From: Isoetes taiwanensis
Taxonomy: Eukaryota > Streptophyta > Lycopodiopsida > Isoetales > Isoetaceae
DNA length: 64,000 bases
Reading direction: 5' to 3'
Assembly: GCA_021234155.1 (NCBI GenBank)
Contig: JAJEKV010000008.1
Span: 19,581,371 to 19,645,370 of the forward strand
In this document: positions 35,258 to 47,858 of the stretch, one piece after another
Position numbering within the stretch: the stretch's first letter is position 1
How the letters are laid out: each line of letters opens with the position of its first letter
Notes under the pieces: model-generated
Database searches by the model: none
What the model saw: the letters and a program-made list of their open reading frames with translations, nothing else
Told to the model about the DNA's origin: nothing
Translations under genes and position numbers: made by a program

Positions 35258-35559
35258 CTTCACCCGAGCGGCTCCAAAGGAAAAAGCCGACCATCAAAGT
35301 GGAGATCATTGATGAAAAGTCGGGGAAGCACAAGATGGAGGTCGCCGTCAGGCGATGCATCTCAAACTCCATGGGAGAGCCCGACAAAAGAAAATAGCCA
35401 TGATCACACGAAAACTTAGAAAAAGAAAACAAACATAATGCATTAGGCGTTAGAAAAATAGCAACAAAATCGCCATAGGATGAGATGACACGAAAAGAAA
35501 CAACACAAAAAGAAGCAATTAACTCAAAAATAGAAGGCATCATCCGCCTCGTGAAAACC

Positions 35560-35765
35560 TCCCAAGGGGCTGGTCCATGACAAATCACAATCCTCCAATA
35601 AGAGAAGGGGCTGGTCACGAAAGCCACGCGACATAAAACATATAAAGAACATAACCTCTCAAATCTGAGAGGGGCTGATCACGCGAGCCACGTGACATAA
35701 CATCATATCTTAAAACAACATAACCTCTCAAATATAGAGGGGCTGGTCACGGAGCCACGCGAAAT
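35560..35765 (-). repeat. Array of ~69-bp units with CCTCT...AGAGGGGCTGRTCACGCG
   Basis: Three to four units, the clearest starting CCTCTC at 35655 and 35724. Each pairs CCTCT with AGAGG across an AT-rich loop, followed by GGCTGRTCACG and a CCACGYGA block. The same motif occurs at 22.6, 26.7 and 43.6-43.8 kb. Confidence 0.7.
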
Positions 35766-36347
35766 GAAATCACAAATCAAAATGAAAAACATGAATGCAA
35801 ACAACTTAGGGTGGGGAGGGAGGGAACTAAGACCCAAGAAAAAAACTGGCTTTGAGAAGGCGCCCGATAATGGAGAAAAGAGCCCAAAGTCGTATATATA
35901 GCCTTGTCTCTCCCCAAAATGGCGATCCAACGGTGTCGAATCGCATGCATTTTGGTGAGAGACTCGTCTGGAGGGGGAAAACCGGCCGATCAAAAGAGAA
36001 CTTCTATAAGATGATGAGCAAGGTGTGATTGCCACTATAAAGTTGACATATGTTGAATGAGCATCAGGAAAAAAGAAATACCATGTCTAACAAATCAAAA
36101 CTCCCAAATGTAATTGCCAAGATATGAAGATTGCTAAATGTATCAAAGTGGTTCTGAAGGAAAGGGGGAAACTAAAAACTACTAAACCCTAGGAACAATT
36201 TGGAAATAGAAAGAAATCATGGCAAACAAATCTAAATGGCAACTAAACAAAAAAACACGCGGGACCAATAGTGGCAAATAGATAAAAGGAATAAGAAGTC
36301 ATTTGTAAGGAAGACGGTTGAATAAGAAATCACTTTTAAAGGGTACA

Positions 36348-36418
36348 GTTGATTGGGAGACTCGAACCTTCACCAACAACATCCGAATCAAAGCTTGTAA
36401 CCACTAGGCTAAACCAAA
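36348..36418 (-). tRNA. tRNA-like sequence (A and B boxes), pseudogene or SINE head
   Basis: On the minus strand TAGCCTAGTGGTT matches a pol III A box and GGTTCGAGTCTCCC a B box. Their starts are 43 nt apart, the normal tRNA distance. The flanking 7-mers TTTGGTT and AATCAAC pair at about six of seven positions. The anticodon arm is poor, so no isotype is assigned. Confidence 0.5.
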
Positions 36419-36750
36419 TATGACTTTTAAAACACAAATCGAGATTTCATAAAACCGTCATATGCTGTGAATAGATAACCGAACAAAGGGCGGCAGAGAA
36501 AAGAGAACTTCGGAATGCTAAAAGCGAAGAAGAAAAACGAACAGAGAACAAATTCGATCCACAAAATCAAGCCCGAGGGAAGAAGAGCTATGCTTGATGA
36601 TCAATTAGACTAGTAAGGCGATTCACAAAAGGAAGCAACCGATTTTTCCAAATAGGCAGTCACGGGGGCGAGAAAGGGGAAAAATATTAAACAACCAGAG
36701 ATCGGTCCAAGGAAATCGCCGGTTAATCATAGAATACTGAAAGCGCTCAA

Positions 36751-37036
36751 TCACATGAGAATTTGAGGCAGTACCTTCCAAGATCCCACATGCAAGCAAA
36801 AATTTCACTATAGCCCAGAACCATTCATAAAGCGTATAGATCCACAAATTCGTGCATGCAAGAGACACAAAGGAGCGAAAACATGAGCGAATCACATGAG
36901 AATTTGATCACGGGACCTTCAAGATCCCTGCATGCAAGTAAAAATTCCACGACCAAAGTCGCAAGAATGATTCCTAAAACTTCTGGATCCACAATTTGGT
37001 GCATGCAAGAGAAGCAAAAGAATGAAAACATGAACT
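36751..37036. repeat. Two-copy ~140-bp tandem repeat
   Basis: CACATGAGAATTTGA starts both halves (36754 and 36894), with CAAGATCC, GCATGCAAG and ATGGTTC/ATGATTC in the same order. Repeated in unit 2 at about 44800-45080. Confidence 0.7.
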
Positions 37037-37099
37037 AATAATCAATGCTTGGCGGCGACTAAGACCCAAGAAAAGCTGTTGTGAGAAGGCGCCGATAAT

Positions 37100-37830
37100 G
37101 GAGAAAGAGCCCGATTATCGTATATATAGCCTCGTCTCTCCCCAAAATGGTGATCCGGCGGTGTCGGATCGCATGCATTATAATGCTTTGGTATTATATT
37201 CTCATGATGCAATCTTTGTCTCTTCGTTGGGCATAAATTTGATGTGGAATCTTCGACAACGTATGGGTTTTGTACCGTGGGATGCGATTAAGTTGTTTAT
37301 ATGAGGATGGTTCTCATAGTTGTATTCTTCAATGCATGATCGATGTCTTGGCCATTTATTAGATGCAAAATGCTTGCTTCTGATTTCTTGGTTTGATTGC
37401 TTTGAGATCCCTTGCGGTTCATGGCGATGGATTCGACAATATGTGGATCTTGATGCATTGCGGTTCCATGGCTATGATGATGGGGCATATCGTAAAAATA
37501 CCGTGGGAGTGTGAAGTTTTATTTGATTCACTTCTTTGGTTAGCGACTATAGCTTGGTTAAAATTGCGAGGGCTATTATGGCGGTACTATGGTTATGAAT
37601 CGGAAATGAAACTTGCTACCTCTGTAAGGACACAAGATAGATTGCATTTATACGTAACCCGGTTTAATGATATGCTACGAATGTATGGTACATTCTCTGA
37701 TGGAAATTGATAGGTTGTGGAGGCTATTAATGATGTAAAAAAAAACCTTATTTATTTTCATAATGTCTTTTAAGATTTGTAGATATCGGCTTCTTCATCA
37801 AATGCTTGTAATAAATTGAAATTCTAGGTC
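37100..37830. other. No gene seen
   Basis: Contains short frames (longest 37393-37710) without recognisable motifs. The equivalent frame in unit 2 is not preserved. Confidence 0.5.
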
Positions 37831-37844
37831 TAAAACATTGAGCT

Positions 37845-38480
37845 GTAACATGCAATAGTAAGGGCGGATTTGATTTACTTTTGCATTAAGGTAAGTATTG
37901 GCAAGGATTAGCGGGGATTATGGTAGATGTTCTCCAAGCTTCTTGGCCATGGCATATCGATGAGGTGCATTTTGTGAGGCGAGCTAGTTCTTTGATGCCA
38001 TTACATTAGTTCTTGCAAGAATACAAACAAATCGGATGCTCATTTCTTTCAATATCGCAAACTTCTAAGATTGATGGATTTGGAAAGCTCTCGATGGAGA
38101 TGTTGGACATTTAATGGAGCGCTTCATACATGTGCTAAGTTGCATGTCTAGTTAATGCTTTGTTTCTCTAAATTTTGATCTGTAATATGCAAAGATGAGG
38201 GAGTAGATTTGATTTGATTTTTGAGTTCCATATAACTATCTCGTGAGGATCCATTAGGGATAATGGTAGGCTTTCTCTTTTTCGCGACGAGCTCATTGCT
38301 TATGGCTGGAATAGGCCAAGATGCTCATTTCTTTGCAGACTAAAGCGTAATTATTTGAATGAGTAAGACTTGGTGGATATGTAAAGCTCTTTGATTATAT
38401 TGATCGAGAGACCTTGAATGGGGCGCCTCATACATGTCTTTGAGTTGCATGTTTGGTTAATGTTGTCTCTCATTTGTCCA
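37845..38480. repeat. Two-copy ~340-bp degenerate tandem repeat
   Basis: Words such as TGTAAYATGCAA, GATTTGATTT, GGGATWATGGTAG, CTCATACATGT and AAGTTGCATGT recur in the same order in both halves. Repeated in unit 2 at about 45900-46560. Confidence 0.55.
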
Positions 38481-38499
38481 AGAGAAATGGAAATACCGG

Positions 38500-38510
38500 G
38501 GTTCAAATCC
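38500..38510 (+). promoter_or_regulatory. Pol III B-box-like sequence
   Basis: GGTTCAAATCC is a good B box. A weak A-box candidate (TTGCATGTTTGG, 38446-38457) lies farther upstream than in a tRNA. It could be a SINE head or chance. Also present at about 46580 in unit 2. Confidence 0.3.
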
Positions 38511-38819
38511 CTCGTCACTTTAGATGTTTGACGTTTGATGCAAGTTTATACATGGTGGTTGATATTTGAACCAAATAAAAAAACCTAAATGAAAAACTCA
38601 AGTGACATGCAGAAAATATCATGGAAAATAATCATACTAGCATAAAAACCAGGTAAATTTATCATACAAAAACCATGGGAAACAATTACTAGTAGCATCA
38701 ATAAATCAAATAAATTTATCATAATGAAGTAATGATGACAAATTGCTAATTTTTTCATATTATTTTGCAATTAAGATTAACCGCGACAATATATCAAGAT
38801 ATCATGTGATCAAATACCA

Positions 38820-38965
38820 TGTTATTTTTATTTTATTTTTTTTTGAGGGCAAGGTTGGTTTTTTATATTTCATTTAGAAAATTACATAAGAAAAAGAAGT
38901 GAGAAACTCACTTTCATGTCATCCTTCCTAAAAGGAGGATATATCAAAATATGAAAGCTATGAAA
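38820..38965 (-). mobile_element. Probable retroelement 3' end with A-rich tail
   Basis: Read on the minus strand, CTCACTTC... leads through AATTTTCTAAATGAAATAT to CCTTGCCCTC and then an A-rich tail of about 25 bases. This is a typical LINE or SINE terminus. The counterpart lies at about 46890-47000. Confidence 0.4.
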
Positions 38966-38989
38966 GTTATGAAGGATGATCAATAATCC

Positions 38990-39510
38990 CGTCGATCCGA
39001 GACATCGGATCGACATTCTATGATGGGGCGAGCATGCATGTCTTGCATGCATGCATCTTGGCGCATGCCCTTCTGGTTGGGGTTTAAGCTATTTTAGGCG
39101 TGGTTAAACATCAGCGTCTCATCGGTGCTTCCTCTTCTCTCGGCGGTACCTTATTCTCTTTGAATTGTTTCGAGGCAAGGAGGGGCTTCTTCACGCTTGG
39201 TTTGGCCAATTGGCGTTTCTTTCTTGCTGTCCTTTTCGGCCTTTAGCCTTAGTCCTGTGACCTTAGTCCTCGATTCTAGTTTGATAAGGAAGTTCTCGGT
39301 ATTGGGGCGGTTTGTTGGTTTCATCGAGCCCCATCCTAGAATCCGTCGATCCGAGACATCGGATCGACATTCTAGAATAGATAAAACATCATATCTTCAT
39401 GCATGCATCGCGGCGCATGCCCTTCACAGTTGGGGTTTTGCTATTTTAGGCGTGGTTCGGCATCAACGTCTCATCGGCGCTTCCTCTTCTCTCAGCAGTA
39501 CCTTATTCTC
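38990..39510 (+). repeat. Repeat family A, forward copy at the end of unit 1
   Basis: Starts near GATCCGAGACATCGGATCGAC with ATTCTATGAT (a decayed ATTCTAGAAT) and runs through GCATGCATGC, GGCGTGGTT and CTTCCTCTTCTCTC. A second partial unit begins at about 39345, so the period is about 350 bp. Confidence 0.85.
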
Positions 39511-42500
39511 TCTACCCAACCTTATGCCATGTAAGTTCTTTCTCTTTCGAGCACTTTCACCTACATTTTATATCTAGGGTTAAAGGCGTGACCACTACAT
39601 GTTTAAGCATGGGGTGAGTGTTATTCCGACCAAAAGCTTTCGACCACGCATCTGTTTGTAGCTACACTTCCCTACAAATAAAAAGCGCGGGGTGAGTGTC
39701 ATTCAGGCCAAAAGCTTGCTACATCACTCATAGATAGTCCGAGTCCCAAATCCTATTCATTCTTTGGAATCAAACTTCCTACCCATAGGGATGACCCCCA
39801 AAAAAAGTAAAAACTCCCTGGCCCGGTGCCAACCACTGGGGGGCATCGTTCATGCTTTGCTTTCATTCTTTGAACTCTCAATGTGAAATTGTAAAGGCGG
39901 CCTACCAAAAATGGCCCACCACAAAAATGGCCCGGGCGGAGGCCTCTTCCATGAGGAAAGAAGCCCGTGCTAAAATGCAATCGACAAACCCGGTTCGGCG
40001 GCTCCATGATTCTGCGACTCAACAAAGGGCGACACACCCACCATGCATGGCAAGATGGCAATGAATCACGGTGACGGTCGAGGATAACACTATTTGGATC
40101 ACACAAGCGGCGGAGGAGCAACAATCCTCGATTACTCTGAGCTCAAGAGGTAGTTTGCTACGAGAAAGCAACATGTTGTGGAGATGGAGACCCACATACA
40201 GCGATTGCAAGGCGACATTAAGCTTGTTGCAATTTGAGCAGGGGAAGCGGGGATATATAGGCGAGGCTCTCACTAACCTATAGGCACATAGATGCCATGT
40301 CTACTAAAGCTGAAGCCATGATCACGGGATAGGGAGCATTGGCGGCGGAGACTACCACTTTGCTATCTCCATCTTGGTTAGACATCACCATCACATGGTC
40401 AGGGTAGGCTGTTAGAAAGCCCGATCGCTCCACCCGGCCTTTCAAAATAGGGTCGGCACAATTGAGGCGGCATCCGCGTCGGTTAGATATTGCGGTCACC
40501 TCTAGGGTCTGAGAATTTGGAACATAGTTCTCTTGCTAGAGAACAAGAGGTACATCATAAGCTACAGGCGGCTGTACTCCAACAAGGTAAAAAGCCTCCA
40601 TGCCAATGTACATGAGACTTCTGCAACAATGTATAGGCGTGTTGGAAAGGCGAAACAATTTCGATGAAGGCGAGCTCCACGGCCCGGAAGGCGATTTCCC
40701 CCATGCACTTCAGCCCGGCACATGCCCAAACACCCGCGCAACATTAGCCTAGACAAACATCGGGGCACCCCCGTCACACAAAGCCATTAAGCGCCGACAG
40801 CAGGTTGCCGCTCCGCGAACCCGACAACACACATCGCTTGCGGATATCAAAGCGACCACAAGGCCTCCAAAATGAACTTGCATAAAAATTAGCATTAAAA
40901 CCAATATGTTTATGGTTTTTTAAGCAACAATTTATAATGTCACCAAAAACCATGTGTCCTTCATAGTTTTGTGAAATCGTTAGTAGTTTATATCATATTT
41001 TTGTACTAATTCTAAAATTTACATTGGTTCCAAGAAATCAACATTAGTTTGTAAGATGGATTTTAAGTGTCCATTGGTTTTGCAAAAGCATTCCTAGTAC
41101 ATATCATGTTTAATTACATGAATTCTACATCATACAATAGTTTTTTAAATCGATTAGCTTTGGAGTATGTTTTAAGCATATATTGATTTTGCAAAACCAT
41201 TGCTAATTCATATTACATTTTAATTATATCGTCTTAGATTTTACACTAGTTTCTTGAAATCATTCATCAATTTATTTGATGGTTTTTACGTATACATTTT
41301 CAATACTATGATTTTGGATGCTTTCAAATGCTAGTTGTCATTATCATATATGTTTTTCTGCAAATTTTTTACTCTATGAAGTTATTCTTCTTAGTTCAAA
41401 ACCATGTCGAATTTTGCAAAGATGCAATGACCTTTTGATGTTGTTATTTACTATCCTTTTAAGTTTTATGATCTAGTTATTACTTTGACTTTATCATACA
41501 ATTTTCAATCCTTAAAGTCATTACTAAAGTGATTCAAAATTGGTACACGACTGTATCTTTTTGTATGGTCGATTCACGGAGGTATTTATTTTTGAAGAAA
41601 AAACAATTAAAAGATGCCAAGGAACCATTCTTGAAGCGGTTCTCAAGTGGGTGGTTAAGTCTTACACTAGGGGTTTGCTTTTGAATTGCCTAAGTGGTGT
41701 TCTTGGTTTGTATGGAAGGCTTTTTGATTGAGTTACTTGATATTGATGGTGATTGATTGAAGAATCAATGAGGCATAAGAAAATGAATCATGTTGGATGT
41801 TTAAGCAGAATAGATGCATCTTGGCACATTGAATTAGTAAAGACAAATTAAAGCTAAAGAAATCATATGACATAGTCATGTGGGATGCTACTTCTCTATG
41901 GGGACAAGGGTCTTGAGAAGCTTATGGGCTAAGAATATGGCTATAATAGAAGCCATTATGGGACTAATAAAATTATAAGACATGAAATGGATTAAATAAC
42001 GAGGCATAGATAGTGGATTCAGCCGCTACATTAAGGTAAGATATTGCATTCCTTATGAGAGGAATGGTTCTAAAGGACATTGCAAGTGATGATGGGCATA
42101 GCCCTATAGAATTATTGGATGTGAAGATTTGCCATGTAAAGCGATAACTAGTGCATTGGACATAATAACATCCTAGGATGAGCTTTCCTTAATGGAGGAA
42201 ATGCAGGTATTTATAAAAACTCCTTGTGAATCAAACTAGATATGTAAATTTATAAATGATGCATCCTGATACTTTTAGTACCTTGTATGTAAGGATCACA
42301 TAGATATAATGACAAGTAATGTATATTTATAGTTTTGACATTACTTGAATGAATACTCTTAGGATAAGTTGATATATATAATCTCCTGGATCTTGTGCTT
42401 GAATGTCACATGAGAAGTTATACCTTTGCATTTGAAATACATAGTCATGATGCTAGTATCACATGAGATTAGTATGTGCTTGTATAATTATTGTATGATG

Positions 42501-43230
42501 ATGTTATGAGCTATCATTGTTAAGATTTGATGATCATAATATGTAATTGCATGGTTATGCACATTGATATACTAGTCCACAGCTATATCACGGATATGCT
42601 ATAGTATCATGGAATTGATGATGACTTCGACATGTTGGATAGATGCTAATGGTGCATGAGTGCATATTCTCCAGTCGGCATCCATTTACGGTGGCTTGGA
42701 CTCGCGGTTGTTCTTGTTCTTGACATCGGGCATTGTTACCCGGCGAGGGTGATTCATCACGCTACATGGCTTGCAAGTGGCCCCTAGTGCTGCCGCCTTG
42801 AGACTAGGAAGGTGTGTGCACATAAGGCTTACCACCTTGTATTTTACTTGCGATGTCGGATCGGTTGGGGTGGCTGCATAGAAGCTGAGTTACCTTTGCA
42901 TGCTTATGGTTATCTCATGGTTTTCACATTTATTTCATGGTTTATGTTATTATCTCATGGTTCACATGATCGGGTTATGACATGTAGAGATATCATATTT
43001 GGATACATTTTCTTTGAGGAGACTTCGTCGGAGGGAAAACCGCTAGATAGGCATATCTTTCATCACGTGATGTACAAACATTTTGAAAAAAATATCTAAG
43101 GTGGAGGGTAGTCCACCAATTGGGTCTGACTACCCACTAATAATACTAAAGGGGACACCATAGGAACAACCCGAGGGCCGTTTAAGATGGCGTAAAATAA
43201 GAAAGGCAAATAGGAGGCAACGTCGCGAAA

Positions 43231-43290
43231 GTTTATCAGGGATGAAAAACCCCTCACTTCGGGTTTTTGAGGAAAACCCTAATGATAAAC
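43231..43290. other. Conserved nested hairpin, copy in unit 2
   Basis: Outer stem GTTTATCA/TGATAAAC as in unit 1. The inner stem is slightly shortened (AAACCC/GGGTTT). Confidence 0.75.
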
Positions 43291-44395
43291 CTTCACCCAC
43301 GGCGGCTCCAAAGGAAAAGCCAGGCCATCAAAGTGGAGATCATTGATGAAAAGTCGGGGGAAGCACAAGATGGAAATCGCCAAATCGGACGATGCATCTC
43401 AAACTCCATGGGAGAGCGAACAAAAGAAAGAAAGCCATGATCACTGAAAACTTAGAGAAAAGAAAACAAACATAATGCATTAGGCGTTAGAAAAGTAGCG
43501 CAACAAAATCGCCATAGGATGAGATGACACGAAAAGAAACAACACAAAAAGAAGCAATTAACTCAAAAATAGAAGCCATCCATGCGCCGGCTCGTGAAGC
43601 CCTCCCAAAGGGGGCTGGTCCATGACAAATCACAATCCTCCAATAAGAAGGGGCTGATCCGCGCGAGCCACCCCAGCGACATAAAACATATAAAGAACAT
43701 AACCTCTCAAATCTGAGGAGGGGGCGATCCATGAGCCGTGACATAACATCATATCTTAAAACAACATAACCTCTCAAATATAGAGGGCTGGTCCAGAACC
43801 CGCGAGAAATGAAATCACAAATCAAAATGAAAACATGAATGCAAACAACTTAGGGTGGGGAGGGAGGGAACTAAGACCCAAGAAAAAGCTAAATTGTGAA
43901 AGGCGCCGATAATGGAGAAAAGAGCCCAAAGTCGTATATATAGCCTTGTCTCTCCCCAAAATGGCGATCAAGCGGTGTCGAATCGCATGCATTTTGGTGA
44001 GAACTTCGTCTGGAGGGAAAAGCCGGCCGATCAAAGAGAACTTCTATAAGATGATGAGCAAGGTGTGATTGCCACTATAAAGTTGACATATGTTGAATGA
44101 GCATCGGGGAAAAAAAAGAAATACCATGTCTAACAAATCAAAACTCCCAAATGTAATTGCCAAGATATGAAGATTGCTAAATGTATCAAAGTGGTTACAA
44201 AGGGAAAAGCGGGAAACTAAAAACTACTAAACCCTAGGAACAATTTGGAAATAGAAAGAAATCATGGCAAACAAATCTAAATGGCAACTAAACAAAAAAA
44301 AACAGCGGGACCAATAGTGGCAAATATAGATAAAAGGAATAAGAGTCATTTGTAAAGGAAGCGGTTGAATAAAAAATCACTTTTAAAAGAATACA

Positions 44396-44465
44396 GTTGA
44401 TTGGGAGACTCGAACCTTCACCAACAACATCGAATCAAAGCACATAACCACTAGGCTAAACCAAA
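44396..44465 (-). tRNA. tRNA-like sequence in unit 2
   Basis: Duplicate of 36348-36418. A box (44446-44458), B box (44403-44416) and the flanking 7-mers are unchanged, while the D-loop/anticodon region differs by a few bases and a deletion. Confidence 0.5.
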
Positions 44466-47400
44466 TATAACTTTTAAAACACAAATCGAGATTTCATAAA
44501 ACCGTCATATCTTTGTGAATAGATAGCCGAGACAAAGGCGGCCCGGAAAAAGAGAACTACGGAATGCTAAAAAGCGAAGAAGAAAGAAACGAGTAGAACA
44601 AATTCGATCACAAAATCAAGCGAGAGGGAAGAAGAGCTATGCTTGATGATCAAATTAGACTAGTAGAGGCGATTCACAAAAGGAAGCAACGATTTTTCCA
44701 AATAAACGAGGTTTGGGGGCGAGAAAGGGAAAAATATTAAACAACCGAGAGATCGGTCCAAAGGAAATCGCCCGGTTAATCATAGAATCTTGAAAGCGCT
44801 CAATCACATGAGAATTTGAGGCGATGCCTTCAAGATCCCTGCATGCAAGCAAAAATTTCATAGCCCAGCGAGAACCATTCATAAAACGTATAGATCCACA
44901 AATTAGGTGCATGCAAGAGACACAAAGGAGCGAAAACATGAGCGAATCACATGAGAATTTGATCACGGGACCTTCAAGATCCACGCATGCAAGTAAAAAT
45001 TCCACGACCAAAGTGCACTAAAGAATGATTCCTAAAACTTACGGATCCACAATTTGGTGCATGCAAAGAGAAGCAAAAGAATGAAAACATGAACTAATAA
45101 TCAATGCTTGGCCGACGACTAAGACCAAAGAAAAGCTGATTGTGAGAAGGCGCCGATAATGGAGAAAGAGCCAGATTAATAGTATATATAGCCTCGTCTC
45201 TCCCCAAAATGGTGATCCGGCGATTGTCGGATCGCATGCATTGTAATGCTTTGGTATTATATTCTCATGATGCAATCTTTGTCTCTTCGTTGGGCATAAA
45301 TTTGATGTGGAATCTTACGACAGCGTATGGGTTTTGTACGTGGGATCACGATTAAGTTGTTTATATGAGGATGGTTCTCATAGTTGTATTCTTCAATGCA
45401 TGATCACGATGTCTTGGCCATTTATTAGATGCAAAATGCTTGCTCTGATTTCTTGGTTTGATTAGCTGCAGATCCCTTGCAGTTCATGGCGATGGATTCG
45501 ACAATATGTGGATCTTTGATGCATTGCGGTTCCATGGCTATGATGATGGGGCATATCGTAAAAATACACAGTAGGGGTGTGAAGTTTTATTTGATTCAAC
45601 TTGCTGGTTAGCCCGACTATAACTTGGTTAAAAATTGCGAGGCTATTATGGCGATTACTATGGTTATGAATCGAAAGCCAAACTTGCTACCTCTGTAAGG
45701 ACACAAGATAGATTGCATTTATCTGTAACCAGTTTAATGATATGCTTACGAATGTATGGTCTGTTCTACAGTGGAAATTGATAGGTTGTGGAGGCAATTA
45801 ATGATGTAAAAAAACCTTATTTATTTTCATAATGTCTTTTAAGATTTGTAGATATCTGGCTTCTTCATCAAATGCTTGTAATAAATTGAAATTCTAGGTC
45901 TAAAACATTGAACTGTAACATGCAATAGTAAGGAGCAGATTTGATTTACTTTTGCATTCTGGGTAAGTATTGGCAAGGATTAAGCAGGGATTATGGTAGA
46001 TGTTCTCCAAGCTTCTTGGCCATGGCATATCTGATGAGGTGCATTTTGTGAGGCCGGCTTCGTTCTTTGATGCCATTACATTAGTTCTTGCAAGAATACA
46101 AACAAATCCGGATGCTCATTTCTTTTTCAATATCGCAAACTTCTAAGATTGATGGATTTGGAAAGCTCTCGATGGAGATGTTGGACATTTAATGGAGACG
46201 CTTCATACATGTGCTAAGTTGCATGTCTAGTTAATGCTTTGTTTCTCTAAATTTTGATCTGTAATATGCAAAGATGAGGAGTAGATTTGATTTGATTTTT
46301 GAGTTCCATATAACTATCATTGAGGATCAGTTAGGGATTATGGTAGGCTTTCTCTTTTAAGCCAGAGCTCATTGCTTATGGCTGGAATAGGCCAAGATGC
46401 TCATTTCTTTGCAGACTAAAGCGTAATTATTTGAATGAGTAAGACTTGGTGGATATGTAAAAGCTCTTTGATTATATTGATCGAGAGACCTTGAATGGGG
46501 GCGCCTCATACATGTCTTGAGTTGCATGTTTGGTTAATGTTGTCTCTCATTTGTCCAAGAGAAATGGAAATACCAGGGTTCAAATCCCTCGTCACTTTAG
46601 ATGTTTGACGTTTGATGCAAGTTTATACATGGTGGTTGATATTTGAACCAAATAAAAAAACCTAAATGAAAAACTCAAGTGACATGCAGAAAATATCATG
46701 GAAAATAATCATACTAGCATAAAAACCAGGTAAATTTATCATACAAAAACCATGGGAAACAATTACTAGTAGCATCAATAAATCAAATAAATTTATCATA
46801 ATGAAGTAATGATGACAAATTGCTAATTTTTCATATTATTTTGCAATTAAGATTAACACAACAATATATCAAGATATCATGTGATCAAATACCATGTTAT
46901 TTTTATTTTATTTTTTTTGAGGGGCAAGGTTGGTTTTATATTTCATTTAGAAAATTACATAAGAAAAGAAGTGAGAAACTCACTTTCATGTCATCCTTCC
47001 TAAAAGGAGGATATATCAAAATATAAAGCTATGAAAGCTATGAAAGTTATGAAGGATGATCAATAATCCCATTCGATCAAGGGACATCGGATCGACATTC
47101 TATGATAGAGGCGAGCATGCATGTCTTGCATGCATGCATCGGCAAATGCCCCTTCTGGTTGTTGGGTTTAAGCTATTTTTAGGCGTGGTTCGGCATCAAC
47201 GTCTCATCGGTTGCTTCCTCTTCTCTCGGTATACCTTATTCTCTTTGAATTGTTTCCGGGCAAGGGAGGGGCTTCTTCACCTTGGTTTTAGCCAATTTGG
47301 CGTTTCTTTCTTCTTGTCCTTTTCCGCCTTTAGCCTTCGTCCTGTGACCTTCGTCCTCGATTCTAGTTTGATAAGGAAGTTCTACGAGGTATTGGGCGGT

Positions 47401-47858
47401 TTGTTGGTTTCATCGAGCCCCATCCTAGAATCCCGTCGTCCAGAGACATCGGATCGACATTCTAGAATAGGGCGGCATGCATGTCTTACATGCATGCATG
47501 CGGCGCATGCCCTTCTGGTTGGGGTTTTGCTATTTTTTAGGCGTGGTTAGGCATCAGCGTCTCATCGGTAGCTTCCTCTTCTCTCGGCCCGGTACCTTAT
47601 TCTCTTTGAACCCACCCTCCCCTTCTTTTGTTTATTGTATTGTGCACAAATTTACATTATCATATTTTCTTCCACCCATTTGGGTGATGCTTTTCCACCC
47701 CTTGGGTGATGCTATCCCTCGGTATGTTTGTGTTGTCTCATTTGTTGTGTTGGTGATGTGCAGATGCAGGCGGCGGCATCTGTTTCGACTTCTCCATCTC
47801 GGGGGTTTAGGGAGGCGATTTCTATGCCTTCGTTTGTCCAAGCCCCTTGCCGAGAGGC

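Larger units (their letters stand above)
34969..35986 (-). repeat. Family-A-like segment bounded by 39-bp direct repeats
   Basis: 34969-35007 and 35948-35986 are the same 39 bp with one mismatch (TGAGAGACTCGTCTGG within). Between them lie the nested hairpin, an array of GAGGGGCTGGTCACGCG motifs, and a TATATATAGCC...CCCAAAATGGCGATCC end that resembles family A. The counterpart in unit 2 is about 43000-44030. Confidence 0.7.
31379..39510 (+). repeat. 8.13-kb tandem duplication, unit 1
   Basis: Starts at CTCTACCCAACCTTATGCC and is repeated in the same order and orientation from 39511. The junction reads TTATTCTCTCTACCC, suggesting joining at a TTCTCT microhomology. It contains the LINE 5' region, AT-rich tandem repeats, a family-A-like segment with the nested hairpin, a tRNA-like sequence and a family A copy. 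Confidence 0.9.
39511..47620 (+). repeat. 8.13-kb tandem duplication, unit 2
   Basis: Collinear with 31379-39510 through the family A copy, diverging at TTATTCTCTTTGAACCC near 47615. AT-rich stretches of hundreds of bases are nearly identical. Differences concentrate in short C/G-containing clusters and small indels. Inner features (LINE 5' region 39530-40880, hairpin 43231-43290, tRNA-like 44396-44465) mirror unit 1. Confidence 0.9.

Noticed and set aside
35560-35765. The regularly spaced ~69-bp motif array as a CRISPR-like array
   Set aside because: Only a few units, unit-to-unit variation in the repeat itself, and an unmistakably eukaryotic repeat context.
37393-37710. A 105-residue Met/Trp-rich frame in tandem unit 1
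   Set aside because: The duplicate in unit 2 does not keep the frame, and no homologous motif is seen.
31379-47620. Treating the two 8.13-kb units as LTRs of one giant retroelement
   Set aside because: The units abut directly with no internal region, contain several unrelated repeats, and lack primer-binding and polypurine sites.
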